Assembly (NCBI GenBank): GCA_032717465.1
Contig: CM064632.1
Span: 26,338,933-26,402,932, forward strand
DNA length: 64,000 nt
Direction: 5' to 3'
Origin: Coenobita brevimanus
Taxonomy: Eukaryota > Arthropoda > Malacostraca > Decapoda > Coenobitidae
How positions within the stretch are numbered: position 1 is the stretch's first letter; each line of letters begins with the position of its first letter. The notes under the pieces were generated by a model. The model did no database searches and was not told the DNA's origin. It saw only the letters and a program-made list of their open reading frames with translations. Position numbers and translations under genes: made by a program. Below, piece by piece: positions 21,715 to 34,394 of this stretch.

Positions 21715-22135
21715 AGTGAGGGAGGCACAAGGAGAGGAGAAGGATGTAAGAGGGGGGGCAAGGGGTGTAAGGAGATGAGGGGGTGTAAGGGAGGGTAGGA
21801 GGGTATAATGGAGAGCAGGAGAGTATGAGGGAAGGCAGGGGGTGTAAGGAGGGTGACCGGGTAATATGTGGGTGAAGAGGGACGGTGTAAGGTGATGTAA
21901 AGGGGCAGGAGGATGCAAGGAAGAGGGGTATGAGATGTAAGGGGAGCAGGAAGGTGGAAGGGAAGACAGGGACAGTGTAAGGGAGGCCAGGGGGGGAGTT
22001 GGGTGGGACGTGGGATGTAAGGGAGGCTCAGAGGGTGTAAGGAAATAGAAGGATATAAGTTTGGGTGGAAGGATGTAAGGACAAGAGGGTGTAAAGGGAC
22101 AGGAGGGTGCAAGGGTGGGGTAGGGGGGCAGGAAG
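21715..22135. repeat. G-rich minisatellite-like tract
   Basis: gggtgtaaggga and aggagg recur at loose 20-25 base spacing. The plus strand is G- and A-rich. Long minus-strand Pro/Leu frames are artefacts. Confidence 0.8.
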
Positions 22136-22298
22136 GAAGAGAGCAAAAGAGGGTCCTGTAGCAGCTTTAAAAGATTCCATTCCAGGCTGACAGAGATCGG
22201 AAGTCCCTCCAGTGATAACCCTCTCGACTGCTCTTTGATGAAAAATATGGGTAAAATGCGTGGCGGCGCAGGAGAGGAGAGAGCTAATTTTTATCCTT

Positions 22299-22483
<185 letters not shown>

Positions 22484-22649
22484 TAGTCTTTCTTTTCTTT
22501 CATAATTCTCAGACCCTCAAAAGAAAGTATTCCCTCGTCCTTTCATTTTTCTTTTTTCTTTTCTCTCTCTTTCATATATATTTTTTTCTTTCGTATTCAT
22601 TTCTTTTTTCATTTTTTACCTTCGACAAGAGGAATATGTTTTACCCTGT

Positions 22650-22656
22650 GTTGGTT

Positions 22657-22710
<54 letters not shown>

Positions 22711-23000
22711 TGTCTGTCTGTCTGTCTCTTAGGAGGATTACTCAAAAAGTTATGAACGGATTTTCATGAATTTTTTTGAAGGGGTAGGGTATGGCGCAAT
22801 GAAAAGTAGATTAGATTTTGGTTGTGATCCGGAATGATTTGTTTCTTTGTTCACACCATATCTCCAAAAGTTCTCAGTGAAATTTTGTGGAAGTGTGGTC
22901 CATGGACCAAGAAAGAATCGATTAAATTTGAGGGCGGATCCGGATCCGGCATTGGCGGAGGTATTCGCTCTCGGAGCGCTGCTTTAGTTTCCGGTTATGT
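22650..23000 (+). repeat. Dispersed repeat, GGATTACTCAAAAAGTT family
   Basis: (GT)n and (CTGT)n lead into aggattactcaaaaagttatg, ggattttcatgaattt, then ggatccggatccgg and ggcggaggtattcgctctcg. Related copies at 45838-46370 and 46500-46720 share aaaaagttg(a/t)ggacgaat and attttcaccaaa. No open frame is conserved. The microsatellite lies at the same place in each copy, so it travels with the element. Confidence 0.6.
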
Positions 23001-23039
23001 TTCGGTCGTTCCACGATGCTTATTCATTCCACTTGCCTC

Positions 23040-23480
23040 ATCACACAGTTCTTTTACATCCCTAACATATACACTGCACCACACCAGTCTTCACTACACA
23101 ACACCAAACCACATACCACTACACTTCACTCCACTCCACTGCACTACATCACACTTTACCATACTACAGCGCAGTACATTGCACCAGCCCATCTGTCTTG
23201 CCACACCACACCACATCACACTTTTTTTTTTTTTTACAGAAAATGAAGAGGAAGGAAAATGAAATTAAATAGAGAAAAAAAATCGTGTTCATATTATACC
23301 ATAGTGCACCCCACTGCACCATAATTCAACTAACTACACCATATTATCATACCACACTGTCTTACTGCACACAAATCACACCACACCTCCCCGTATTACG
23401 CCAAACCACACCAAACCACATCACACAACACCACACTCTTCCACACTCTATCACAGTACACAACACAGCGCTAATCCACT
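23040..23480. repeat. CA/CCA-rich low-complexity tract
   Basis: Repeated accacac, ctacacc and cactac with no fixed period, interrupted by poly-T at 23222-23235 and an A-rich patch at 23238-23282. Confidence 0.8.
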
Positions 23481-23549
23481 TAGTACACACAGTAATTTAT
23501 ATTGGTAAGCGTGTTTTAAACCTGTGTCTCATATTTCTCTTTGGTTCTC

Positions 23550-23870
23550 CTAATTTAGTAAAATCGTCTGGCGTTAGATGAAACATAATATTAGACTTAA
23601 CCTATGAGAGGGACATCGTGGCAGTATGATGCTGCTCTCATTTTATGTAATTCTGTTAACTCATTTACTTTGCAGATTATTTTTTTTATTTAATTCTTGC
23701 TTCCTCCAGACGATTTATTTCAGCTTTGAGGAGATTTTTTATTTCGAAATGAAGGGTTACAAAAAGACTTCATTAACTCCTTCATTACTAATACTCTGAG
23801 TTGAAAATATTCCTCTGGCAGCAGCGACCATAAACACCTGTTGAGGTCCTCGGGCTGACGTGATTGAGGT
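23550..23870. repeat. Foldback repeat, GACGATTTTATT family
   Basis: agtaaaatcgtctggcg (23558) is the complement-type arm of cctccagacgatttatttca (23704). A further gttgaaaatattcctctgg follows at 23802. Confidence 0.55.
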
Positions 23871-23989
23871 CGGACAATTTAGATGGGACCGTAAAGTCTG
23901 TGTGGTCTGTGTATCTGTTTAATATACAGTAGATATACAAGTACACTTTTCTATACACAATTCCATTTCTTATTAATACATTTTACTTC

Positions 23990-24660
23990 TTACACCTCCA
24001 TTCACCTCCCACTCCACCAGTCCACCTCCCACTCCACCACTCTCTCTCCACTCTATCATTCCACTTCCTACTCCCATGCACCAACTCCCACTCCATCATT
24101 CACTTCCCACTCCACTATTCTACCTCCTACTCCACCAGTCCACCTCCCACATCACCATTCCATTTCCAACACCACCACTCATCTTCAACCCCACCACTCC
24201 ACATCCCACTCCACCACTTCACCTCCCATTCCACCATTCCACTTCCCAGTCCAACACTCATGTTCCACTCTACCATTCCACCACTCCACCTCCCACTCCA
24301 CCTTTCCGCGTCGCACTCCACCACTCTACCTTCCATTCTACCACTCACCACTCACATTCCGCTCCAATACTCCACCTCTCACTCCACCATTCGGCCTCCC
24401 TCTCCACCACTTTCCTTCCACCCCGCCACTCCACCTCCCACTCCATCACTTCACCTCCCACTCCACCACTCCATCTCCCATTCCACCACTTAACCAGCCA
24501 CTTCACCATTCACTCAACTCCGCCCTACTCCACCATTCCACCTACCACTCCACGACTCCTGCCACTCCACCACCCCACTTCCCACTCCACATTCCACTCC
24601 ATCTCTCACTCCACCCCACCCCATCACAAACCTCCTACTCCACCACAGTCCCCTATTAAA
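23990..24660. repeat. CCACTCCACCT minisatellite
   Basis: About 670 bases of short units such as cactccaccactccacctcc with many substitutions. C-rich on the plus strand, the reverse of most arrays here. The 257-residue Pro/His/Ser frame on the plus strand is an artefact. Confidence 0.92.
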
Positions 24661-24885
24661 CACCACCTATCCTGTCTAGTGATGAGTTATCTTCCACTTT
24701 TCCTCCATTATACAGTACAGTATTATTCCTCCCTAGCTATAAGTCTCCACACATTCATTCGTCTGTGTCAGTCTTCTTATTCTGTCTCCTACTCTTCCTC
24801 CATCTCCTCCACGTTTTTTATTTATTTTGAGGGAGGCTTTGAAGAATGATAAAGAGGATGAAAATGTTCCTATTTGCATATCGAT

Positions 24886-24889
<4 letters not shown>
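24661..24889. other. Unassigned spacer
   Basis: Mixed sequence with no recognised feature. Confidence 0.25.
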
Positions 24890-24951
<62 letters not shown>

Positions 24952-25450
24952 AATGGATTCTGGATACTGAACGAGTGTTTGAGGGGGTGGGGGTCTGAAA
25001 AATAGAGGAGCCTTATTAAATGACATTATATGAGAGAGCGAGAGAGAGAGGGGAGCGGTGAATCGGGGGGAGGGTTCAGGGAAGGAGGGATAAGGAGAGA
25101 ATGATGGAGGGAGGAAAAAACAAAAAGGAAGGGAGGAACCAGGGAGGGGAGGGGAAGGAGGACGGTGAACAGGGGAAGGAAGGAGAAATGAGAGGCAGGT
25201 GAAGGAAGGGGGAAACATGGGAAGGAGAGAGGAAGGGAGGAACGTGAAGGAGGGAGAGAAAAAGGATGGCGTGGGAATGGAAGAGGAAGCATTGAGGAGG
25301 AGAGGTAGGAAGAGAAATAGGAAGGAAGGAAACGGAGGTGAGGGAAGGGGGGACATGGGAGGGAGAAAGGAAGGAAGGAAAGGTAGGGAGAGATAGAGGG
25401 TGGAAAGATGAGGGAGGAAATTGAAGTGGGAAGGAAATGGGAGAGAAAGT
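24890..25450. repeat. (GA)n and purine-rich tract
   Basis: (GA)n at 24890-24948, then from 25030 a 420-base purine-rich stretch (gaaggaagg, gggaggaa) on the plus strand. Confidence 0.88.
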
Positions 25451-25529
25451 GACATCACTGCATGTACTAATTCTTCTCTTTCTCGTCCCTGGTGAGTATT
25501 GCTTTGGTTGTCACTGGGAGTCTAGATGA

Positions 25530-25700
25530 TATTGAAGATTCCTAACACCTGTTTTTAAGCGATCTATTCTCCGCTCCATCGTTTACTCTTTTAATGCTAT
25601 ATCGCTATGAAAGCGATGTTCTTAAAAAAAAAAAAAAAAAGTAAGGATGTAATATGCAAAGTAAATCGTTGAGGCAGAAGTCCACCGAAATTCCTTGTAC
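25530..25700. repeat. Dispersed repeat, CCTAACACCT family (partial)
   Basis: cctaacacctgtttttaagcga matches the start phrase at 15194. An internal poly-A lies at 25624-25640, followed by gtaatatgcaaagtaaat as in other copies. Confidence 0.45.
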
Positions 25701-26559
25701 GACCTAAAATACGGACTAAAATGAACTATTGTGAACATAATACCGCTTCACTCCAGCACGATGAATTTCGAGATAGTGAGCGGTACCTTCTGAAACTCGC
25801 TAATGTCATCTTCGGAGCCCCGTAAGTTTCTCGAAATAATATGCAAAAATGTCAAAAATTTTCGACGAATAATGTGGATCGTTGTTACTGTCCTCGTCGG
25901 TGCGTAATTCGTTTGAAGAAGAAGAAAGCAGGTTAATGAGATGATGATGATGATGATGATGATGATGAATTGATATGAAGAAGACCAAGAGCCGTAGTCA
26001 TAAGCCCTTTTTTTTTTGTGTGTGTGTGTGTAGCTGTCTGTAATTGCTAGTGTTTTTTGTTTGTTTTTGGTCTTCCCTCGTACAACTGCGACTGTAATCT
26101 CTTCGCTTTAGACTGGTCTAAAACTGCCATCTCCATCTTGATTGCAGAGCTGTAATGACACAGTAACACTAGAATATGGTGCCAGTCACGCAGAAGTTCT
26201 ATGGAAAGGGTGAAGACCCATAGTGTTGTCATATTCTGTCAAAGAGCTGTGGGAAGTAAGCTGCAATAGGACGAAAGTCTGGGCCAGGTTGATGTGAATA
26301 AACTATACCACACTTCACAACTAAGCTAGAGTGAATATTAATAGATACTACAAAAGATAATTACTTCTGACAATAACTAATAGCTATTTAGACCTGATTA
26401 TCGTAAAATTTGGCTAATATCCTTTATGAATATTACCACAAGAATTCTGTTTTTTATTATTATCTTTCCTGGAGATTTTTTATTGTAATATAATGATAGT
26501 TTTCTCCCCTTGTGATATCCTGGTGTTAAACTTCTTTCTCCCTCAAAAACAGGGATGAT
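25701..26559. other. Unassigned, (GAT)n inside
   Basis: (GAT)9 lies at 25941-25968 and a short (GT)n at 26018-26030. No exon is supported. Confidence 0.3.
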
Positions 26560-27340
26560 AGATATGGTTTTTTTTTGTGTGTGTGTGTGAATATTATTGA
26601 TTGATATTTTCCTATGTATGAATGTGGTAGATATTTTCCTAGGTGAATATCAGTGGAATAAAAAACTTCACTCATGGGTATTATAGTGATGCATATTTTC
26701 CCAGGTGAATATTTGTGTGATACTCTCCGTGAATATTTTTTTTTATGATACTTTCCCTCGTGAATTTTATTGTTATAGATGTTTTCCTTGGTGAATATTT
26801 TGTGACATTTTCCCCTGCAAATAATATAGTGGTGGTTATTTCCTCGATGAATATTATTGTGATGGACGTTTTAACTGATGAATATTATGATGGTAGATAT
26901 TTTCCGTGGTGAATATTATCGTGGTGCGTATTTTCCTTGGTGAATATTACTGTGATCCTGGTGATTATTTTAGTTACAGCCATCTCTGGTCGTGATTATT
27001 ATGATAATAGATATTTTCCTTCGCAACAAAAATGGTGGTAAAAAAAATCGTAAATACAATGTTGATAGATTTTTTTTTTTTTTCTGAAGTTACATGAAAA
27101 TCTTCAGGGACAGACTCCTTCCTTTGTGTATAACGATATATTTTTCCTTCCTTACTGCTGTGACAAAAAAGTTAGTTAATATTAATGTCGTTGATATTTT
27201 CCCTCGTCAGTATCAGGGGGATAGAATTTTTCCAAGTTAAATAATTTTGTGAGAGGCTCTTTTGCTAGTAAATATTTTGGTGATAAATATTTTCCTCCCA
27301 GAAGCTACTGTGGTAATCTTCTCTCTCGCAAATAATACTG
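26560..27340. repeat. Degenerate AT-rich ~35-bp minisatellite
   Basis: The phrase gatattttcct(a/t)ggtgaat recurs every 30-40 bases through the region (26638, 26694, 26780, 26895, 26930, 27285) with the intervening attattgtgatag also repeated. Heavy substitution and indels point to an old array, unrelated to the G-rich arrays. Confidence 0.75.
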
Positions 27341-27394
27341 CTGATTTTTTTTTATCTGCTCATACCTTCTTCACTAGGATGTATCTTTATTCTT

Positions 27395-27640
27395 CCTTTT
27401 TCCTCATATTCTTCTTTATTTTTTATTATTTTTTGTTCCTCTTTATTCTTAATTCTTTTTCGTTAATCTTTCTCTTTTACTTTTTTTGTCTTTATTCTTC
27501 ATTCCTCTGTTCTTCTATATTTCTTCTTTATTCCTCTTTATTCTTCATTCTTTATTCATCTATTTTTCATTATTCTTCTTTATTTCACTTTTTTGCGCTT
27601 TATTTTTCTGTATTCCTCTTTATTCTTACTCCATCCATAC
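27395..27640. repeat. T-rich TTCTTTATTC low-complexity tract
   Basis: ttctttattcttcattcc-like phrases are repeated. Phe/Leu-rich frames on the plus strand are artefacts. Confidence 0.8.
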
Positions 27641-27814
27641 CACTTTACCCAGCTTACGAAAACTCAGACTGAAGGGGTTAGTGACGGCTGTATCTAACCC
27701 CTCCAGTTCGGCAAGTCTCTCCTAAGCTGAACAAACACGTCTGTAAGCAAAATAAGAATATAGAAGACGTGACCATAGTAAGTGAATATTTTGCTGATTC
27801 CTTCCTTCGTGAAT

Positions 27815-28170
27815 AGTAACCCCTTCCACCCAAGGATTTAACTGTTTTCCCCTCCTTTAATTTTTATTTTCTAGCAACTTTACTGAGCTTTTATTGAGAC
27901 CTCATTAGCGAAAAAGGAAAAAAAAAAATCCCTGCAATTCAGTATGACTCTTCAGACCTGAATCAACCCCTTCACTCTGATGACGTATTTTTAAGTACAT
28001 TCCTGCTGATTTTAAGGATTTTTACTAAGCATAGAAAGGATTTATTTATTTATTTATTTTTTTCTGTAGGAGTTAGATGCAGCCGACATTAACCTGCTTA
28101 CTACGTGAGGATTTTTTATTTAATCTCAGTAAAATCGTCTAGCAACAGTAAATTATAAATGACCCCCAGC
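27815..28170. repeat. Two foldback repeats, GACGATTTTATT family
   Basis: taaccccttccacccaagg (27819) and caaccccttcactctgatgac (27963) begin two copies. The second ends near agtaaaatcgtctagcaaca (28129). Confidence 0.5.
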
Positions 28171-28228
28171 GATTTAAGGAATTTAAGGAATTATTATCCG
28201 TTGGCTGGAGTTAAAGTGATAAGCTCCC

Positions 28229-28229
<1 letters not shown>

Positions 28230-28263
<34 letters not shown>

Positions 28264-28454
28264 TTTATCTTTTCTTCCACTCCCTTAATCTCCGGCATTT
28301 GTTTATGCACAAGCAAAAGAATTATGGGAAAATAGAAGAGAAAAAAATAATAAAAAGAAAATCGGCCAATCTGTTCATTGCCTGACATCGCCTCCTGTGA
28401 TGGGTGGCCTCAACAAATCTATCTCCCTGTGCAGAGAGAGAGAGAGAGAGAGTC
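28230..28454. repeat. (CT)n and (GA)n microsatellites
   Basis: (CT)n at 28231-28260 and (GA)n at 28434-28453, with unassigned sequence between. Confidence 0.9.
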
Positions 28455-28694
28455 GGTATGGAGGTAAAGCAAAGGGCGTGAGGGCAAAGATATGGGTGGA
28501 AAATGGTGGAATATAGGTGGAGTAGGGGGGGGGGGCATGAGATTTGACCTAAAAAAAGTTCATGTATAGTAATGATAATTTTATGTAATGATGGTTTATT
28601 TGAAAGATTTCTCCAGTAAAAACAACAAGAACAAGAACAGGATAAGCTCTCATTAGTCATATATCCAGGGCATCTTTCGAAAAAAAAAAAAAAT

Positions 28695-28880
28695 CACCTA
28701 AGAGACTAAGCTAACCCAGCTTGTTCTAACCTAATTTAACCCAGCCTAACATAGCTTAATCTGAACCAGCATATGCACCTAACCTCACCTAATATAGCAG
28801 TAAATCTAAACTAACATCCCTAGCCCAATGTAACATAACTTACATCAGTCTAACCTAACATAAGCTGTCATATCTGGTGG
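28695..28880. repeat. Degenerate CCTAA-rich tract
   Basis: taacctaat, cctaacat, cacctaacctcacctaa and similar phrases are dense on the plus strand: diverged copies related to the arthropod telomere-type unit (TTAGG)n on the minus strand. No perfect array longer than two units is present. Confidence 0.5.
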
Positions 28881-29028
28881 ACGATGTTATACAGTTTGAC
28901 CTTAGGACTAAGAGTCTGGATAGGGAGGCTGCTAGAGATCGAGCAGCGTTGTGAGCCGACATTAGATCATCAATGTTATCGCCTGTAAGGATATTGTAAC
29001 CTTTCTAAATGAACGAACGAACGAAATC
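28881..29028 (+). mobile_element. RTE-like LINE 3' tail with (GAAC)n
   Basis: agggaggctgctagagatcg (28922) matches the relic at 14660 and the copy ends with gaacgaacgaacgaa, the same kind of short tandem tail. Only about 150 bases remain. Confidence 0.65.
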
Positions 29029-29146
29029 TCCTCCTGAACTAACCAATTTTAAAACCTCCCTTTCCTCCCCTTCCTCAGTGTTCATATGGCAATAATTCGC
29101 TAAACATTTTCATTCTCCTGTCGCAATGCCAGATGAGTGCAAAAAC

Positions 29147-29149
29147 ACA

Positions 29150-29207
<58 letters not shown>

Positions 29208-29420
29208 AGCCTTCCCCATCTTTCCTACCCCCTCCCCATCCAGTCATCTGCCTCAGTCCTCTTTCCCTTCTCAGTCTTTCCCTCCCTCTCATCTCCATCC
29301 TCCCTCCCATTGCTATTCTCCCTCACCTTTCCTTCCTTTTCCCTTTCACTATCCCTCTCTCCTGTCTCTCTTCCCTCCTCCACATTCTCTCTCTCTCTCT
29401 CTCTATCTATCTCTCTCACA
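29147..29420. repeat. (CT)n with pyrimidine-rich flank
   Basis: (CT)n at 29150-29204 and 29385-29417, with C/T-rich sequence between. Ser/Leu frames here are artefacts. Confidence 0.9.
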
Positions 29421-29518
29421 TTACTGTCTCCACATTATAACTTTGGACAAAACTGCCAGCCAATTGCATTTTCAGATTTATCTTCGTTTGATATTAGATT
29501 TTGAGAGCTTGTAAGAGG

Positions 29519-30585
29519 CTGTGGTGGTGGTGATGGTGGTGGTGAAGGTAGTGATGGTACTTGTGGTTGTGAAGGTAGTGTTGGTAGTTGTGGTGGTGGT
29601 GGTGGTGATGGTGAAGGTAGTGATGGTACTTGTGGTTGTGAAGGTAGTGTTGGTAGTTGTGGTGGTGGTGATGGTGGTAAAGGTAGTGATGTAGCTGTGG
29701 TGGTGGTGAAGGTAGTGATGTAGTTGTGGTGGTGGTAAAGGTAGTGATGTAGTTGTGGTGGTGGTGAAGGTAGTGATGTAGTTGTGGTGGTGGTGAAGGT
29801 AGTGATGTAGTTGTGGTGATGGTGGTGAAGGTAGTGATGTAGTTGTGGTGATGGTGGTGAAGGTAGTGATGTAGTTGTGGTGGTGGTGGTGAAGGTAGTG
29901 ATGTAGTTGTGGTGGTGGTAAAGGTAGTGATGTAGTTGTGGTGGTGGTGAAGGTAGTGATGTAGTTGTGGTGGTGGTGAAGGTAGTGATGTAGTTGTGGT
30001 GATGGTGGTGAAGGTAGTGATGATAGTTGTGGTGATGGTGGTGAAGGTAGTGATGGTAGTTGTTGATGGTGGTAAAGGTAGTGATGTAGCTGTGATGGTG
30101 GTGAAGGTAGTGATGTAGTTGTGGTGGTGGTGAAGGTAGTGATGGTAGTTGTTGATGGTGGTGAAGGTAGTGATGTAGTTGTGATGGTGGTGAAGGTAGT
30201 GATGTAGTTGTGATGGTGGTGAAGGTAGTGATGTAGTTGTGGTGATGGTAAAGGTAGTGATGTAGCTGTGATGGTGGTGAAGGTAGTGATGTAGTTGTGA
30301 TGATGGTGGTAAAGGTAGTGATGTAGTTGTGGTGGTGGTGAAGGTAGTGGTGGCAGTTGTGGTGGTGGTGAAGGTAGTGATGGTAGTTGTGTTGATGGTG
30401 GTGAAGGTAGTGATGGTAGTTGTTGATGGTGGTAAAGGTAGTGATGTAGCTGTGATGGTGGTGAAGGTAGTGATGTAGTTGTGGTGGTGGTGAAGGTAGT
30501 GATGATAGTTGTGGTGATGGTGGTGAAGGTAGTGATGGCAGTTTTGGTGGTGGTGAAGGTAGGATTGGTAGTTGTGGTAGTGAAT
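29519..30585. repeat. ~29-bp minisatellite, G/T-rich
   Basis: About 37 copies built on gaaggtagtgatgtagttgt plus a variable ggtggtggt or gatggtggt spacer, so period varies (26-32 bases). Interspersed variants carry ggcag, atagt or ttgatg. The 371-residue minus-strand frame (His/Thr/Asn/Tyr repeats) is a translation of the array. Confidence 0.97.
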
Positions 30586-31019
30586 AATGCTTAGAGCTAA
30601 CAAGAACAATATACTCTATCTCGTCTGTGAATAATATTGCCTAGGAAAAACAAGACTAAAGGTAAAAGTTACCTCCTCGTGCTGAAGTAGTCATCAAGCT
30701 CAATTGCATGGGTTCATCTACATAATAAAGTCATTAAAACCGATCATAACAATTAACATCGCCAGTACGGTGACGGTTTTCATTCCATTTTGATATTAAA
30801 ATTTGGATTATTTTTTTCCCGTTTTTGAGAGTCCCTTAGAGCTGGTAGCAGCGCGATTGATGACGACATTATACTTTATTCTTTATCTGCACATGATTTT
30901 ATTCACCTTAGGATTGGTTACACGTATTAAAGGAGATATGTGAAGGCAGCGTCTACCCTGTTCTTTTCCAAAAGTCTCTTTGTTGTAGTAGCAAAAACAA
31001 AAATCAACCCTGCATCATT
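30586..31019. other. Unassigned, no gene seen
   Basis: AT-rich mixed sequence. Nothing recognised. Confidence 0.3.
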
Positions 31020-31190
31020 TGACTGAAGGGGTCGCTACATCACCACGTTGACATAATTCCTTTTTTGTCGGTGCTTCCTTCAGACGGATTTATTAAGCTA
31101 AAAGACTGCTACTACTACTTACAATCCCATCACTAATTAAAATCCTTCATAGCTTGAATAATATCGTCTCCAGATAACAAGAGTAAAAAG
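31020..31190. repeat. Foldback repeat, best-preserved arms
   Basis: Left arm ccttcagacggatttattaa (31077 onward) and right arm agcttgaataatatcgtctc (31151-31170) are near-complementary, separated by about 50 bases. This defines the hairpin architecture of the family. Confidence 0.6.
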
Positions 31191-32152
31191 AAATCTGATC
31201 ATAGGAGTTGAGGAGCTCACGTTTATGGGATCCATTTGCATATTAAGTATAGACATTTATGATCATTATTAATATCCAACTCATCAGATCTTGGGCTTAG
31301 ACGAGGCTTAGTGGAATAGGAGCTGACGTGGCCCACAAAATACAGCGTAAAGGTTGGTGGTGGTGGTGGTGGCAGCAGTAGTGGTGGTGGGCAGGCGTTG
31401 CGGAATTTGTGTGTGTGTGTGTGTGTGTGTGAATAAAATGTCTTGTAAATTTGGAGCATATTTGGCATATACGTTGAATAATGGGTTGGAAAGAGGCGAT
31501 GATGAGTGCAGATCCATGGAAGGTCAGCGCAATACTAAGTGGAAGGGCTTGCTGTAGCTTCCATTAACCAAGTCACTACAAGAGTTGTCCCTTGAGCTGA
31601 ACTAAATCGTCTGGAGGTAGCCTTAACCTTGCATTAAAAATCTGAAATTAGCACATTGACTACAGTGACTTCCTTTTGCAGTTATTCTTGTTGCAACAGA
31701 AGATTGTACTCATCTTAGGGGCGTCTTGTACTACTGAATACATTAAGGGACACGATATCTTGAAAACTATTAAGATACAGGATCTTGAAAACTCTTATAT
31801 TGAAAACTCTTAAGTTGAACGATATCAGTGGAGATAGGGGGGGAAAGTATGTTTTGGAAGTCAAGTACCAACCAAAAGCTCTTTCCTTTTTAATTCTTGC
31901 CACCGTCAGGCTATCTTATTAGGCGTAGGAGAAAGAAGTTAACCCCGGGGAAGGTTCTCATTTACAGACCTAATGTATTTCTGAAATATTATCTAATGAC
32001 AGAGATGCCTGAGAGTGTTGATACTGTCTCCATTAACCTTCTCAAAGTTAGGACAACTCTAGTGTTCTGTTCCACCTAACTCTTTTTGAATTTACTCAGG
32101 TGAGAGAGAGTATAAATGCCTGGGAGTGTTAATTACTGTAGTGATTCATTTA

Positions 32153-32155
<3 letters not shown>
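31191..32155. other. Unassigned with short microsatellites
   Basis: (GGT)n at 31354-31390 and (GT)n at 31409-31431. gagctgaactaaatcgtctgg at about 31597 is an isolated foldback arm. cttgaaaactcttaa-like phrases repeat four times at 31755-31820. No exon seen. Confidence 0.4.
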
Positions 32156-32208
<53 letters not shown>

Positions 32209-32391
32209 CTGAGGTGTAAGGAAAAGTAGTAATGGAAAATGTTATCTTGTATGCTCTCAGCTTGTGTTCTACCTGCAGGGGTGCTAAAGATAGATAGATA
32301 GATAGATAGAAAGATAGATAGATAGATAGAGGGGGAATAAGCTGTCTCGATTAAGTTCTTCTCTATTTACGGTACTCATGCTAACAGAAGA

Positions 32392-32431
<40 letters not shown>
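32156..32431. repeat. (GT)n, (GATA)n and poly-T tracts
   Basis: (GT)n at 32156-32206, (GATA)n at 32287-32330 with one aagata interruption, and a 39-base poly-T at 32393-32431. Confidence 0.95.
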
Positions 32432-32436
<5 letters not shown>

Positions 32437-32766
32437 CAGTAGGTCAATGGCTAATGTCACATGACAAGGTCAGCTTCAGTTTTTCTCCCAATTACAAAAA
32501 AAAAAAAAAAATGTGGAAGTGTTAAGTGTAAAACACGAATGAAGGGCTTCAGCTTTTTAATCAATCAGTCAAATGTCAGTGTAATAAAGAAAGGTCAGAT
32601 GTCTCGGGGCAAGGTCAACACAAACAGGCTTTTTAGGTGTCAGGCAGGAATGAAGTAATTGGCTTTTGAGAGCAGCTGGTGAAAGATCAAGGGCACAGGG
32701 CAAGGTCAGATATTCGGACTGTATACTAACTGTTGCTCCTGTTGTTATTGTTGTTGTTACTACTAC

Positions 32767-32811
<45 letters not shown>

Positions 32812-32852
32812 ACCTGCGACTCGCGAAGAAAGAGCAGGTGTTATGTTTTGGT

Positions 32853-32920
<68 letters not shown>

Positions 32921-33060
32921 ACAAATTAACCCAAAAAGTGTTCATCGTATTTTAACCAAGCATGGTGGTTAGGATATGTCGTAGGTCAGTCCCAGGCCAA
33001 AATTGACTTAAACGGTTTTAACCCACTTTGACCAAATGTAGTGATAAAAGCTGATGGTAA
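32432..33060 (+). repeat. Dispersed repeat, AAGGTCA family
   Basis: Dense aaggtca and caaggtcaa phrases (32466, 32592, 32611, 32702), (TTA)n at 32764-32811, (GT)n at 32856-32918, then tgttcatcgtattttaaccaa. The family recurs at 51420-51640 and 60580-61330. No conserved open frame. Confidence 0.55.
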
Positions 33061-34137
33061 GGAGTGACTGGAGCGATACCACTTTGAAAACAATCCGTCA
33101 GGGGTGGAGGTCACAGTAGCATTAGGAGACGTCACGGCTGTAGTCGAATATAAAAATTTGTGTAGTATTTCACTTTTACTTCTCATATCTTTCTGCTAAC
33201 TACGATTCCGAAGATAAGAGAGTCTTCTACTGTTTCTTAGGCCTCTGATCATGTTCTTTGATATTTAGCGTCACTGAGAAAGTGATGGATGTGCTCTAAA
33301 TGTGCAATAGACGCAGTGGAGTAGAAATCACCCTTTGCCCCTGAATGTACATGTAGTTATTGAAGTTATGTAGAATGAGTGTAGCCAAAGGAGAAGAGTG
33401 ACAAGAGTCAGATAGTGAGGAGGTGCATTTCAGGGAATGCAATAAGTGTTGGGGCAATGCCTCTTTTATCCTTAGGACGCGACATCTGTTACACAGTTGC
33501 TGCCACCAGACGGTTTTCTGGAGCTGTGGAAAAATCTATTATAGTGTAGGTTTTGACGAAAGCTACAACTTACCCATCAAGCACCAAGACTCTCCCATAA
33601 ACTGAATGCTACTGTGAAAGACGGGGCATAATTAGGTATATTAGGATAAAATTTGTTTAATATAATGGCCTTGTATGATGAAGCGATGGGTAGGCAACCT
33701 CTTTTTTTTTTTTTTTTTTTTTTTTTTGATTATTTCTTGACTACGTGACGAAAATGAAATGCATCTAGTCTTTTTATATCATAGTAACTACAATAAGCAA
33801 TGCGGGATGCAAGCTGAGCAAATATGATACCCACACATGTTCCATAAGTGTCTGTTGAAGATTTTGGGCATGTTTTCCCCTTTGCAACTTCAGCCTTGAT
33901 CAGTGAGACTATTTTAGGAGATGCAGCTTTAGGTACAATTGAATACTGAAGCTATCGGATGGACTGGGCATTATATGAATTAAGGGAAACGTGGTGAATT
34001 AACAGATTGCCCCCCATGTTGGCGTGTGTTGGAACAGAGACAGTGAGGCATGTTGAGACGCGTTCGGGGTACCTTTGTTGCCGCTGACGGAGACAGTGAT
34101 GTTCACACCTACTCGTTCAAGAGAAGCTATCAAAATT
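33061..34137. other. Unassigned, no gene seen
   Basis: Mixed sequence with a 26-base poly-T at 33702-33727. No recognisable exon or element. Confidence 0.3.
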
Positions 34138-34361
<224 letters not shown>

Positions 34362-34394
34362 GTGCTCTCATAGTCTTAGGAGACTAACACTACG

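Noticed and set aside
24076..24849. 257-residue Pro/His/Ser-rich plus-strand frame
   Set aside because: Translation of the CCACTCCACCT minisatellite.
27262..27725. Phe/Leu-rich frames as a membrane protein
   Set aside because: Derived from a T-rich low-complexity tract (ttctttattc), with overlapping open frames and no other support.
29494..30609. 371-residue His/Thr/Tyr-rich frame resembling an antifreeze or cuticle protein
   Set aside because: Pure translation of the ~29-bp array. No signal peptide, splice sites or codon bias separate from the repeat.
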